This document shows positions 27,346-35,788 of a DNA stretch of 64,000 nucleotides, one piece after another. Made by a program: the position numbers and the translations under genes. Origin of the DNA: DATEPR01 sp036273855 (GTDB taxonomy: Bacteria; Actinomycetota; Actinomycetes; Mycobacteriales; Pseudonocardiaceae); the NCBI GenBank assembly GCA_036273855.1, contig DASUGU010000029.1, positions 164,797 to 228,796 of the forward strand, in the 5' to 3' direction. Below the pieces are notes generated by a model. That model was not told the origin of the DNA, ran no database searches, and was given only the letters and a program-made list of their open reading frames with translations. Positions within the stretch are counted from its first letter, which is position 1; every line of letters starts with the position of its first letter.

Positions 27346-27876
27346 ATGCGGAGAGTTTCGAAACGGCTCTCCTACCACCTCCGGCACGCGCCGGAACGCA
27401 TCGGCATCGAACTGGACCCCGCAGGCTGGGTCGAGGTGACGGTGTTACTGGACGCGCTCGCCGCGCACGGGCTGCGGATCAGCCGGGACGAACTCTCCGA
27501 GGTCGTCGCCGGTAACGACAAGCAGCGGTTCGCGTTCGACTCGACGGGTACGCGTATCCGGGCCAGTCAGGGGCATAGTGTCGCCGTCGATCTCGGGTTG
27601 CGGCCCGCCGAGCCGCCGTCCTTGCTCTACCACGGCACTGTCGCGCGGTTCCTGCCGGCGATTCGGCGTGAGGGGTTGCGTCCGATGGGCCGTCAGTCTG
27701 TGCATCTGTCGGCTGGGATCGAGACGGCGCTGGCGGTTGGCGCTCGTCGCGGCGATCCTGTTGTGTTGACCGTTGCGGCTGGGCGGATGTTTCTTGCGGG
27801 GCATGAGTTCCGGGTCAGTGACAATGGGGTGTGGCTTGTGGGGGCTGTGCCGTTGGAATTCCTGTCCGGGCTGTGA
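27346..27876 (+). CDS. kptA: RNA 2'-phosphotransferase (KptA/Tpt1 family)
   Basis: Tpt1/KptA removes a 2'-phosphate from RNA splice junctions using NAD+; bacterial members are active but their native role is unclear. The 176-residue product has the winged-helix-like N-terminal lobe (SKRLSYHLRHAPERIGIELD) and the NAD-binding lobe with LYHGTVARFLPAIRREGL, VHLSAG and GVWLVGAVPLEFL. The conserved Arg and His of RHAPE and LYHGT are present. ATG 27346 is chosen; GTG codons at 27334 and 27337 are alternatives. Codon use changes within the gene: the 3' half is rich in T-ending codons, unlike neighbouring genes, which hints at foreign origin. Confidence 0.9.
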   Translation: MRRVSKRLSYHLRHAPERIGIELDPAGWVEVTVLLDALAAHGLRISRDELSEVVAGNDKQRFAFDSTGTRIRASQGHSVAVDLGLRPAEPPSLLYHGTVARFLPAIRREGLRPMGRQSVHLSAGIETALAVGARRGDPVVLTVAAGRMFLAGHEFRVSDNGVWLVGAVPLEFLSGL

Positions 27877-28107
27877 TCTCTTTCGTGTGGTGCTTGGCTG
27901 GGGCTCGGCGGGGTTGGGGTTTGCTCGGCCGCTCCCTCTTTTCATCGTTATTACGTCGGGAAGTGATTGCCTGGGTGAGGGAGCGGCAGGAGTGTGGATC
28001 GGCTCTCTTGGGGGCCGGTTCTGTTGGGCTCCCGGCTGCCTCTTCCTGACGTTTCTGGGTGTGCCGGGGGCTCCCGTGGGTGGTGTCGTTGGTGCCGGCG
28101 GTGTCGG
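27877..28107. other. Non-coding gap with strong G+T bias
   Basis: This gap lies between convergent kptA and APH genes. The plus strand is rich in G and T and poor in A and C, continuing the bias of the 3' half of kptA. No conserved reading frame is recognised on either strand. A short CGGG/CCCG hairpin is present near 28066. It may be degenerate DNA left from insertion of this accessory block. Confidence 0.4.
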
Positions 28108-28947
28108 TCAGGTCCGGCGCAGGGTTTGGGTGGTTCGGAGCTGGCCCAGCCACTCCTTGCCCAGCTGGTGTCCGTTCGGGAGTTGGTCGTCTCGGTCCCA
28201 GCGCCATGCCGTGATCATTGCCAGCATCAGGGTTCGGCACTCTCGCAGCAGGTCTCGGTTGACGCCCGGATAGTGTTCTGCGACCTCGTCGGGTGCGTGG
28301 GCCAGGTCGAATTCGACCGGTCCACGGCAGCATGTCTCCAGGTCGATGAACAGCAGGCCGTTCTTGGTGGTCAGGAGGTTGCCGGGGTGGGGCTCGCCGT
28401 GCAGCAACTGCTCGGCGCCGTCGCGTTCGCCTATTGCTCGCCTCAGCCTGCTGAGCGTGTTGCCGAGCAGTTCCCGGTCCGCCTCCGTTAGTTCCGGCGT
28501 CTGGTCGCGGTTGGCCACGAGTTGTTGGGCCTCGTCGACTCGATCCGTGAAGTGCGGCGTGTCGATATCGATCTTGCACATGCTGGTGTGTAGCCGGGCC
28601 AGCGCATCGGCGTAGTCGGCCGGTGGGATGTCGTGCGGCGCCACGGGTTCGTAGTAGGTCCACAACGTGACCAGGAAACCGTCGCGCTCATGGACGCTTG
28701 GCTCCACTCGCGGCTCCAGAACGGCGACCGGGCCTTCGGCTTCGGTGAGCCGTTGCGCCAGCTCGATTTCGAATCGGGCTGCCTGATGCGCTGCCGGTGC
28801 CACCCTGGCCAGGACGTCACAGGGCAGCAGCCGGACAGCGAGCCGGTTCGAGTTGTGCAGGACGATCGCGTCCTCGACCGTCAGACCAAGTGATGCGGCG
28901 ATCGACATGGCTGCGGCCACCGCACGCCGGGCCTCTGGCGCCTCCAT
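28108..28947 (-). CDS. Aminoglycoside phosphotransferase-like kinase (APH family)
   Basis: A 279-residue protein of the APH/choline-kinase fold. The catalytic loop is LLHGEPHPGNLLTT (usual form HGDxHxxN, here Glu in place of Asp), followed by the metal-binding FIDLETCCRGPVEFDLAH. The N-terminal lobe contains HNSNRLAVRLLPCDVLARV. Substrate cannot be read; many members act on metabolites rather than antibiotics. The HGE variant is also found in other APH relatives, so activity is plausible. The start lies 2 bp after the stop of the small membrane protein gene, and codon use is more relaxed than in the his genes. Confidence 0.85.
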   Translation of the reverse strand: MEAPEARRAVAAAMSIAASLGLTVEDAIVLHNSNRLAVRLLPCDVLARVAPAAHQAARFEIELAQRLTEAEGPVAVLEPRVEPSVHERDGFLVTLWTYYEPVAPHDIPPADYADALARLHTSMCKIDIDTPHFTDRVDEAQQLVANRDQTPELTEADRELLGNTLSRLRRAIGERDGAEQLLHGEPHPGNLLTTKNGLLFIDLETCCRGPVEFDLAHAPDEVAEHYPGVNRDLLRECRTLMLAMITAWRWDRDDQLPNGHQLGKEWLGQLRTTQTLRRT

Positions 28948-28949
28948 CG

Positions 28950-29108
28950 TCAGGACATGTACCAGGCGACCGCGCCCGCGATGGCCAGTGCCGCCGCGAC
29001 GCCCAGGACCGTCGCCGTGACCCTGGCGGTCTTCCAGGTCGTGTAGACGCCGCCGACCAGGAAACCCGCCACCGCGATCAGGATGACCAGCACGACGTCC
29101 TTGGACAC
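28950..29108 (-). CDS. Small membrane protein downstream of hisB (52 residues)
   Basis: A 52-residue reading frame from GTG 29108 with GAGG upstream. It encodes two hydrophobic segments, VVLVILIAVAGFLVGGVY and VTATVLGVAAALAIAGAVAW, separated by TTWKTAR. It is too short for most gene callers but has a good ribosome site, actinobacterial codon use and operon spacing (27 nt after hisB, 2 nt before the APH gene). Its function is unknown. A small two-segment membrane protein next to hisB is plausible as a conserved his-operon passenger. Confidence 0.7.
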   Translation of the reverse strand: MSKDVVLVILIAVAGFLVGGVYTTWKTARVTATVLGVAAALAIAGAVAWYMS

Positions 29109-29135
29109 GACGAATCCTCGACTTCTCCTGGTGGG

Positions 29136-29735
29136 CTACAGGGTGCCCTTGGTGGACGGAACGCCGGTCAGCCTCGGGTCGGCCTCGGTGGCCGCGCGCA
29201 ACGCCCTGGCCACCGCCTTGTACTCGGCTTCCGTGATGTGGTGCGGGTCCCGGCCGTCCAGTACGCGGACGTGCAACGCCAGCTGGGCATGGAAGGCCAG
29301 GGACTCGAAGACATGGCGGTTGAGCACCGTGGCGTAGTGGCCGCCGACGACGAACCCGGCCATGGTGTCCGGTTCGCCGGTGTGCACGCAGTAGGGCCGG
29401 CCGGACACGTCGACCACCGCGTGTGCCAGCGCCTCGTCCATCGGGATCCAGGCGTCACCGAACCGGCGGATGCCGGCCCGCTCACCCAGCGCCTGCCGGA
29501 TCGCCTGGCCCAGCACGATCGCCACGTCCTCGACGGTGTGGTGGGCGTCGACGTCGGTGTCACCGGTGGCGTTGACGGCCAGGTCGAACGCACCGTGCAT
29601 GCCGAACGCGGTCAGCATGTGGTCGAAGAACGGCACGCCGGTGGCGACGTCCACCGTGCCGGTGCCGTCCAGGTCGATGTCCACCGTGACGGAGGACTCC
29701 TTGGTGGCGCGCTCGGCGCGACCGATCCGGCTCAC
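29136..29735 (-). CDS. hisB: Imidazoleglycerol-phosphate dehydratase
   Basis: HisB dehydrates imidazole glycerol phosphate to imidazole acetol phosphate. The 199-residue monofunctional enzyme has PFFDHMLTAFGMHG, DTDVDAHHTVEDVAIVLG and RDPHHITEAEYKAVARAL, whose His and Glu residues bind the two Mn ions. No phosphatase domain is fused. The GTG overlaps the hisC stop as GTGA. Confidence 0.97.
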   Translation of the reverse strand: MSRIGRAERATKESSVTVDIDLDGTGTVDVATGVPFFDHMLTAFGMHGAFDLAVNATGDTDVDAHHTVEDVAIVLGQAIRQALGERAGIRRFGDAWIPMDEALAHAVVDVSGRPYCVHTGEPDTMAGFVVGGHYATVLNRHVFESLAFHAQLALHVRVLDGRDPHHITEAEYKAVARALRAATEADPRLTGVPSTKGTL

Positions 29736-30832
29736 CTGGTGATCTCCTTGCTGGCCAACAGGAACGCATCGTTCTCGACCGGCAGGCCGATGGTCACCCG
29801 CAGGTGGTTCGGGATGCCGACGTCGCGGATCAGGACTCCCTTGTCCAGGTAGGACTGCCAGGACGCCTTCGGGTCGGCGAAGGTGCCGTACAGGATGAAG
29901 TTGGCGTCGCTGGGCACCACCTGGTAGCCCAGCCCGGCCAGCTCGGCCGCGACCCGCTCGCGTTCGGCGATCAGCTTGGCCACCGACGCCAGCGTCTCCC
30001 CAGTGTGCGCCAACGTGGCCAGCGCGGCACCCTGGGTGAGCGCGGCCAGGTGGTAGGGCAGCCGGACCAACTGGAGCGCGTCCACCACGGCGGGCGCCGC
30101 GGCCAGGTAGCCCAGCCGGCCACCGGCGAACGCGAACGCCTTGCTCATGGTGCGGCTGACGATCAGCTTGGCGGGGAACTCGGCCAGCAGGACGACGGCG
30201 CTGGGCTGGGCGGAGAACTCCGCGTACGCCTCGTCCACCACGACCAGGCCGGGCGCCGCGGCCACCAGTTCGCGCAGTTGCTCGGCCGGGACCGACTGGC
30301 CCGTCGGGTTGTTGGGACTGGTGACGAACGTGACGTCCGGCCGCCGCTCGGTGACGATCCGGGCGGCTTCGGCGACGTCCAGCGAGAAGTCGGGCCGCCG
30401 GGGGGCCGGCAGCCATTCGGTCCGGGTGCCGGCCGCGATGATCGGGTGCATCGAGTACGACGGCTCGAAGCCCAGCGCGGTGCGCCCCACACCGCCGAAC
30501 GCCTGCAGCACCTGCTGGATGATCTCGTTGGAACCGTTGGCGGCCCACAGGTTCCGCTCGGTCAGCGGTACGCCGGTCTCGTCGGCCAGGTAGCGCGCCA
30601 GCGCGGCACGCAGCTCGACGGCCTCCCGGTCCGGGTAGCGGTGCAGCGTGCCGGCGATCCGCCGGGCGGCGTCGGCGATGTCGTCGACCAGGCCGGGCGG
30701 CGGCGGGTACGGGTTCTCGTTGGTGTTCAGCCGGACCGGCACCGGGATCTGCGGCGCACCGTAGGGGCTGCGGCCCACCAGGTCGGCCCGCAGCGGCAGA
30801 TCCGCCAGGTCGACGCCTTCGCCCACTGTCAT
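29732..30832 (-). CDS. hisC: Histidinol-phosphate aminotransferase
   Basis: A PLP class-I/II aminotransferase converting imidazole acetol phosphate to histidinol phosphate. The 366-residue product has RLNTNENPYPPPPGLVDDI, NGSNEIIQQVLQAFGG, TSPNNPTGQSVP, VVVDEAYAEF and the PLP lysine in SRTMSKAFAFAGGRLGY. Its start shares one base with the hisD stop (TGATG), and its stop overlaps hisB, so hisD-hisC-hisB are tightly coupled. Confidence 0.97.
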   Translation of the reverse strand: MTVGEGVDLADLPLRADLVGRSPYGAPQIPVPVRLNTNENPYPPPPGLVDDIADAARRIAGTLHRYPDREAVELRAALARYLADETGVPLTERNLWAANGSNEIIQQVLQAFGGVGRTALGFEPSYSMHPIIAAGTRTEWLPAPRRPDFSLDVAEAARIVTERRPDVTFVTSPNNPTGQSVPAEQLRELVAAAPGLVVVDEAYAEFSAQPSAVVLLAEFPAKLIVSRTMSKAFAFAGGRLGYLAAAPAVVDALQLVRLPYHLAALTQGAALATLAHTGETLASVAKLIAERERVAAELAGLGYQVVPSDANFILYGTFADPKASWQSYLDKGVLIRDVGIPNHLRVTIGLPVENDAFLLASKEITR

Positions 30833-32151
30833 CAGCGACCACCGAATCGTGCCGTGACCGCCTGGCCGTGCGCCGGCAGGTCTTCCGCGTTGGCCAGGGT
30901 GACCACCCGGTCGGCGACGTCGCGCAGTGCCGCCTCGGTGTAGTCCACGACGTGGATGCCGCGCAGGAACGTCTGCACCGACAGGCCCGACGAGTGGCGG
31001 GCACAGCCGCCGGTGGGCAGCACGTGGTTGGAGCCGGCGCAGTAGTCGCCCAGCGACACCGGGGAGTACGCACCGACGAACACCGCGCCCGCGTTGCGCA
31101 CCCGAGCGGCGACGTCGGCCGCGTGCTCGGTCTGGATCTCCAGGTGCTCGGCGGCGTAGGCGTCCACCACCCGGAGTCCATCATCCACAGTGGACACCAG
31201 GACGCAACCGGACTGGCTGCCGTGCAACGCCTCGGTGATCCGCTCGGTGTGCTTGGTGGCGACCACCTGGCGCTTCAGCTCGTCGTCCACCGCGTCGGCC
31301 AGTTCCGGTGACGTGGTGACCAGGACGCTGGCCGCCAGGGTGTCGTGCTCCGCCTGGCTGATCAGGTCGGCGGCCACGTGCACCGGGTCGGCGGTGTGGT
31401 CGGCGAGCACGGCGATCTCGGTGGGGCCTGCCTCGGAGTCGATGCCGACCAGGCCGCGCACCAGGCGCTTCGCCGCCGTGAGGTAGACGTTGCCGGGGCC
31501 GGTGATCAGGTCCACCGGGTCGAGTTCGGCGCCGTCGGTGTCGGTGCCGCCGTAGGCCAGCAGGGCCACCGCCTGCGCGCCACCGGCCGCCCACACTTCG
31601 GTGACGCCGAGCAGGCCGGCCGCGGCCAGCACCGTGGGGTGCGGCAGGCCGGCGAAGTCGGCCTGCGGCGGCGAGCACAGCACCAGCGACTCGACCCCGG
31701 CCAACTGGGCGGGGACCACGTTCATCACGACGCTGGACGGGTACACGGCGAGCCCGCCGGGCGCGTACAGGCCGACCCGGCGCACCGGCACCCAGCGCTC
31801 GGTCACCGTGCCGCCGGGCACCACCTGGGTGGTCACGTCCACCCGGCGCTGGTCGGCATGCACCGTGCGGACCCGGTCGATCGCCTCGGTGAGCGCGTCC
31901 CCGACCGCGGGGTCCAGCGCGTCGACAGCGGCGGCGATCGCCTCGGCCGGCACCCGGACGCCCGCCGGGCGGACCCGGTCGAACCGCTCGGTGTGATCGA
32001 GCACGGCGGGCACGCCACGGGCCGCGACGTCGGCAACGATCGGCCGGATCCGGTCGACCACGGCCTCCACGTCGACGTCGGCCCTGGGCAGCAGCGCACG
32101 CAGTGCGGCCGGGGCGGGCACGGAACCGCGCAGGTCGGTACGGCGGAGCAT
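30832..32151 (-). CDS. hisD: Histidinol dehydrogenase
   Basis: A zinc enzyme that oxidises histidinol twice to histidine with NAD+. The 439-residue product has GLYAPGGLAVYPSSVVMN, IDSEAGPTEIAVLAD, DLISQAEHD and the C-terminal SLGDYCAGSNHVLPTGG with metal and catalytic His/Glu residues. No Shine-Dalgarno is seen; TAGGCT 6 nt before the ATG suggests a leaderless transcript. It is the first gene of the hisDCB unit. Confidence 0.97.
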   Translation of the reverse strand: MLRRTDLRGSVPAPAALRALLPRADVDVEAVVDRIRPIVADVAARGVPAVLDHTERFDRVRPAGVRVPAEAIAAAVDALDPAVGDALTEAIDRVRTVHADQRRVDVTTQVVPGGTVTERWVPVRRVGLYAPGGLAVYPSSVVMNVVPAQLAGVESLVLCSPPQADFAGLPHPTVLAAAGLLGVTEVWAAGGAQAVALLAYGGTDTDGAELDPVDLITGPGNVYLTAAKRLVRGLVGIDSEAGPTEIAVLADHTADPVHVAADLISQAEHDTLAASVLVTTSPELADAVDDELKRQVVATKHTERITEALHGSQSGCVLVSTVDDGLRVVDAYAAEHLEIQTEHAADVAARVRNAGAVFVGAYSPVSLGDYCAGSNHVLPTGGCARHSSGLSVQTFLRGIHVVDYTEAALRDVADRVVTLANAEDLPAHGQAVTARFGGR

Positions 32152-32157
32152 GCGCCC

Positions 32158-32163
32158 AGCCTA
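32158..32163 (-). promoter_or_regulatory. Putative -10 box of hisD (leaderless start)
   Basis: Minus-strand TAGGCT, 6 nt before the ATG of hisD, is identical in sequence and spacing to the element before hisA. Confidence 0.5.
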
Positions 32164-32193
32164 CGGGTTCCGTCACCTGGGATTACGCCCGGG

Positions 32194-33378
32194 CTAACCG
32201 GACAAATCGGCCACTTCGGCGATCACTCGGGCGATGTCGTCCTCGGCCACGAAGCAGTGCGGCGACGCCCGGACCACACCCTCGTCCAGATGCCTGGCCG
32301 TCGCGTCGAGCAGGGTGCCCTTGGCCGGGCTGACGGTGACCGTGACGTTGCGCTCGCGCAGCTTGTCCCGGACCGTCGCCGGGGCCACCCCGTCCACCGT
32401 GAACGTGACGATCCCGCAGCGCTGCCGGCCCAGGTCCCGCACCCGCACGCCGGGCAGCGCGGCCAGGCCGTCCCGCGCCATCCCGGCGAGGTGGCCGATC
32501 CGGTCGGCGATCGCGTCCGTGCCCAGCCGCAGCGCGTACTCGGCGGCCGCGATCAGGCCCAACCGTCCGGCCACGTCGAACTCGAACAGCTCGTAGCGGC
32601 GGGCGTCACCGCGCAACTCGTACCGGTCCGGCGCCATCCACTCGGCAGCGACGTGGTCGATCAGCCTGGGCCACAACCGTTCCGCGGCCGACCGCCGGAC
32701 CATGAGAAAACCGGTGCCGCGCGGTCCGCGCAGCCACTTGCGACCGGTGCCGCTGAGCATGTCCACGCCGAGTTCGCCCGCCAGCACCGGCAACTGCCCG
32801 ACCGACTGGCAGGCGTCCAGCAGCACCAGCGCACCCACCTCGTGAGCCGCCTCGGTTGCCTCACGGACCGGGTTCACCAGGCCACCGTTGGTCGGCACGT
32901 GCACCAGGGACAGCAGCTTCACCCGCTCGTCCAGCATGTCCCGCAACGCGGCCACGTCCAGCGCGCCGGACTCGTCCGACGGGACGGCCTCCACCACCGC
33001 ACCGGTCGCCTCGGCCCTGCGCAGCAGCGCGACCGCGTTGGTGGCGTACTCGACCTGGCCGATCAGCACCCGGTCGCCCTCGGCCAGCGGCACCGAGTCC
33101 ATCAGTGCCAGCCAGGACCGGCTCGCGCTGTCGGTGAACCCCACCTCGTCCGGCGCGCAGTCCAGTAACTCCGCGAACACCGGGTAGCCGCGCTCCAGGT
33201 CGTCCAGGCGTTCGTTGGCGGCCAGGTAGCCGCCGATCTCGGCCTCGCGGCGCAGATGTCCGAGCACGGTGTCCAGCACCGGCGTGGGCGGCAAGGACGA
33301 TCCGGCGCTGTCCAGGAAGGCGTGGGTCCGGCAGCCCGGCGTGTCCGCCCGCACGGCCGCGAGGTCGATCGCGGTCAT
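32194..33378 (-). CDS. Class V aminotransferase / cysteine-desulfurase-like PLP enzyme
   Basis: A 394-residue fold-type I PLP enzyme. It shows FLDSAGSSLPPTPVLD at the N-terminus, LVHVPTNGGLVNPV, LLDACQSVGQLPV (cofactor Asp and Gln) and the Schiff-base lysine in SGTGRKWLRGPRGTGFL. The family includes cysteine desulfurases, isopenicillin N epimerases and EgtE-like C-S lyases; the reaction is not decided here, and no Fe-S or ergothioneine genes are adjacent. The ATG at 33378 overlaps the stop of the upstream binding-protein gene as ATGA, which decides the start over an ATG at 33408. Confidence 0.9.
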   Translation of the reverse strand: MTAIDLAAVRADTPGCRTHAFLDSAGSSLPPTPVLDTVLGHLRREAEIGGYLAANERLDDLERGYPVFAELLDCAPDEVGFTDSASRSWLALMDSVPLAEGDRVLIGQVEYATNAVALLRRAEATGAVVEAVPSDESGALDVAALRDMLDERVKLLSLVHVPTNGGLVNPVREATEAAHEVGALVLLDACQSVGQLPVLAGELGVDMLSGTGRKWLRGPRGTGFLMVRRSAAERLWPRLIDHVAAEWMAPDRYELRGDARRYELFEFDVAGRLGLIAAAEYALRLGTDAIADRIGHLAGMARDGLAALPGVRVRDLGRQRCGIVTFTVDGVAPATVRDKLRERNVTVTVSPAKGTLLDATARHLDEGVVRASPHCFVAEDDIARVIAEVADLSG

Positions 33379-34940
33379 CGTGGTGTCCACTGCGCGAGAT
33401 TCCACCATGGCCCCCAGGTGACGCCCTGCGACGCACTGTCCGTCACCGGAGCGTACCCGTTCCAGTTGTCCCGCATCACGTATGTGTGATCAAGGAACAC
33501 CAGGCACACCATGGTCGGAGCGGCAATGTAGGCCTTCTGGAACTGCCGGTAGGCCACCGCGCGCTGGGCCGGGTCGAGCGTGCGGCGGCCGGTGGTCAGC
33601 GCGGAACGAACCGTGCTGTCCGCGCCGGCCATCGCCGTGGACAGCAACGGATACAGGTCCAGGTCGGGGTCGAACGGGTTGCCGGTGCTGATCAGCGTGG
33701 CGTCGGTGGTGGCGTGCTCGGTCAACTCGGTCTGTGGCACGGCAAGCGGTGTCACCGCGATGCCGATGGCCTTGGCGTCGGCCACGAACGCGGTGACCAG
33801 GGCCGCGTCCACGGTGTCGCCTGCCGGGTAGGCCAGGGTGAACGCGGCCGGCACGCCGTGCTTCGCCCGACCGCCACTGGTGTTGGCCACCCAGCCGCCG
33901 GCCAGCAGGTCGGTGCGGGCCTGCTCCTGGCTGACCTTGAACGTGGCCGACGGTTCGACGAACTCCGGCAGTACCGCCGGCAGTGGCGTGTCCGCCGGGT
34001 TGCCGGTGCCCTTGAGCGGTGCGGTGACCAGGGCCTGCCGGTCGACGGCCTCGTTGAGCGCCAGGCGGATCGCCGGGTCGCCGGTCACCGGGCCGTTCAC
34101 CGGCAGTTGCACGGCCCGCAGGTCGGCGCTGTGGTCGGTGAGCACGGTGAAGGCGTTGGACCGGGTGAAGCCGGCCGCCTGGGCCGGCGACACGGCGGCA
34201 CCGTCCAGCTTGCCGTTGCGCAGTTTCGTCACGCGGTCCTGGTCGTCGGCCACGAACATGACCGTGACCTTCTTCACTTTCGGCGGGCCGCCGAGCACCG
34301 CCGGATAGCGGGGATTCGCCGCCAGCACGAGCCCCACGCCCTGGGTCCAGGACACCAGCGTGTAGGGGCCCGTTCCGACCGGCTCGGTGCTCATGGGGAG
34401 TTTCGTCACCGGTTCGACAGTGGACAGCGCGGTGGCCGGCACGATGCCCAGCACCAGCTTGTCCGGGAATGGCGCGTACGGGTACGCCAGGCCGAACCGG
34501 ACCGTCGAGTCGTTCACGTCGGTGACGGACGTGAGCATCGAGTACGAGGTGCGCAGCGGCGACGCGAACCGGGGGTTGAGCAGGGCCTGGTAGGTGGCCA
34601 CGACGTCGGACACGGTGAGCGGGGTGCCGTCGCTGAACCGGATGCCGTCGCGCACGGTGACGGTCCACGAGCGGCCGTCGGCCGAGGGCACCGGCAGCGC
34701 GGCGGCCAGGGCGGGGCGCAGCGTGCCATCGGCCTGGTACTCGTAGAGGCCGTCGAAGATCTTGGCGGCGCCGTTGGGCGCGTACCCGTCCAGCGGGTTG
34801 AGGCTGGCCGGTTCCACGGGCTCGGCGAGCACCATCGCGGTGTTGTCCGGACGGCCGGACGCACTCGGGGTGGGCGTGCCCGTGCAGGCAGCGGCCACCG
34901 CGAGTACCGGGATGATGGACAGCAGCAACCGTCGGCGCAC
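33375..34940 (-). CDS. Peptide-type ABC transporter substrate-binding lipoprotein (family 5)
   Basis: A 521-residue SBP_bac_5 protein of oligopeptide or nickel-type importers. The signal ends in lipobox AVAAAC. Family motifs are VEPASLNPLDG, ANGAAKIFDGLYEY-like NGAAKIFDGLYEY, WTVTVRDGIRFSDGTPLT and VGTGPYTLVSW. No permease or ATPase genes are adjacent, so it works with a distant transporter or as a binding protein alone. The stop overlaps the class V aminotransferase start, linking the two. The GTG start lacks a Shine-Dalgarno and has TAGGGT 8 nt upstream. Confidence 0.92.
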   Translation of the reverse strand: MRRRLLLSIIPVLAVAAACTGTPTPSASGRPDNTAMVLAEPVEPASLNPLDGYAPNGAAKIFDGLYEYQADGTLRPALAAALPVPSADGRSWTVTVRDGIRFSDGTPLTVSDVVATYQALLNPRFASPLRTSYSMLTSVTDVNDSTVRFGLAYPYAPFPDKLVLGIVPATALSTVEPVTKLPMSTEPVGTGPYTLVSWTQGVGLVLAANPRYPAVLGGPPKVKKVTVMFVADDQDRVTKLRNGKLDGAAVSPAQAAGFTRSNAFTVLTDHSADLRAVQLPVNGPVTGDPAIRLALNEAVDRQALVTAPLKGTGNPADTPLPAVLPEFVEPSATFKVSQEQARTDLLAGGWVANTSGGRAKHGVPAAFTLAYPAGDTVDAALVTAFVADAKAIGIAVTPLAVPQTELTEHATTDATLISTGNPFDPDLDLYPLLSTAMAGADSTVRSALTTGRRTLDPAQRAVAYRQFQKAYIAAPTMVCLVFLDHTYVMRDNWNGYAPVTDSASQGVTWGPWWNLAQWTPR

Positions 34941-34948
34941 GGAATCCG

Positions 34949-34954
34949 ACCCTA
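34949..34954 (-). promoter_or_regulatory. Putative -10 box of the family-5 binding protein gene
   Basis: Minus-strand TAGGGT lies 8 nt before the GTG start, the same hexamer and distance as at trpE. Confidence 0.4.
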
Positions 34955-34996
34955 GTCGGTGCGTCGGCGACCACCGGTGAGAACGGAGTCGCGGAC

Positions 34997-35788
34997 GTGC
35001 GGATCGCGCTGTGTCAGGTCACCTCGACGCCAGACCCCAAGGCCAACCTGGAACTCGTCCGCGAGTGCGCGGAACGGTCGGCCGAGCGGGGTGCGACCGT
35101 GGCCGTGTTCCCCGAGGCGACCATGGCGTGCTTCGGCGTGCCGCTGGGCCCGCTCGCCGAGCCGCTGGACGGCCCGTGGGCCACGGCGGTCGCGGCCATC
35201 GCCGACCGGACCGGCCTGCTGATCGCGGCCGGCATGTTCACGCCGGCCGACGACGGCCGGGTGCACAACACGCTGCTGCTCACCGGCGGTGGCCACCACG
35301 TGGCGTACCGCAAGATCCACCTGTTCGACGCGTTCGGCTTCGCAGAGTCGGCCACCGTAGCGCCAGGTGAGGAACTCGTGGTGCTGCCGGTCGGTGACGT
35401 GACGCTGGGCCTGGCCACCTGCTACGACGTGCGGTTCCCCGAACTGTTCCGGGCGCTGGCCGACCGGGGTGCGGACGTGATCCTGCTGCCGGCGTCCTGG
35501 GGCGCCGGGCCGGGCAAGCGGGAGCAGTGGGAGCTGCTGGTCCGGGCCAGGGCGCTGGACAGCACGTCGTGGGTGGTGGCGTGCGGCCAGGCCGACCCGG
35601 CGGCCAGCGGCATCACGCCGTCGCCGAAGGCGCCCACCGGCATCGGCCACAGCCTCGTCGCCGACCCCTACGGCCGCGGTGTCGCCGCCCTGGACGCCGG
35701 GCCCGGCGTGCTCGTCGTCGACGTCGACCGCGCCATCGTCGACACCGCCCGCACGGAGATCCCGGTCCTGGCCAACCGCAGGCTCTGA
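34997..35788 (+). CDS. Carbon-nitrogen hydrolase (nitrilase superfamily amidase)
   Basis: A 263-residue amidase with the nitrilase triad: Glu40 in FPEAT, Lys106 in YRKIHLFD and Cys142 in TCYDVRFPEL. The YRKIHLFDAFGFAES and TCYDVRFPELFR stretches resemble deaminated-glutathione amidases and omega-amidases, so repair or recycling of a small amide is likely. It has no signal peptide. The GTG at 34997 begins directly at the first beta-strand (MRIALCQVTS). It is divergent from the binding-protein gene and convergent with nadC, with the two stops adjacent. Confidence 0.9.
   Translation: MRIALCQVTSTPDPKANLELVRECAERSAERGATVAVFPEATMACFGVPLGPLAEPLDGPWATAVAAIADRTGLLIAAGMFTPADDGRVHNTLLLTGGGHHVAYRKIHLFDAFGFAESATVAPGEELVVLPVGDVTLGLATCYDVRFPELFRALADRGADVILLPASWGAGPGKREQWELLVRARALDSTSWVVACGQADPAASGITPSPKAPTGIGHSLVADPYGRGVAALDAGPGVLVVDVDRAIVDTARTEIPVLANRRL

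Noticed and set aside
27773..28273. Plus-strand frames in the kptA-APH gap
   Set aside because: They run into the APH gene antisense and have Gly/Trp/Cys-rich, motif-free products arising from the G+T bias.
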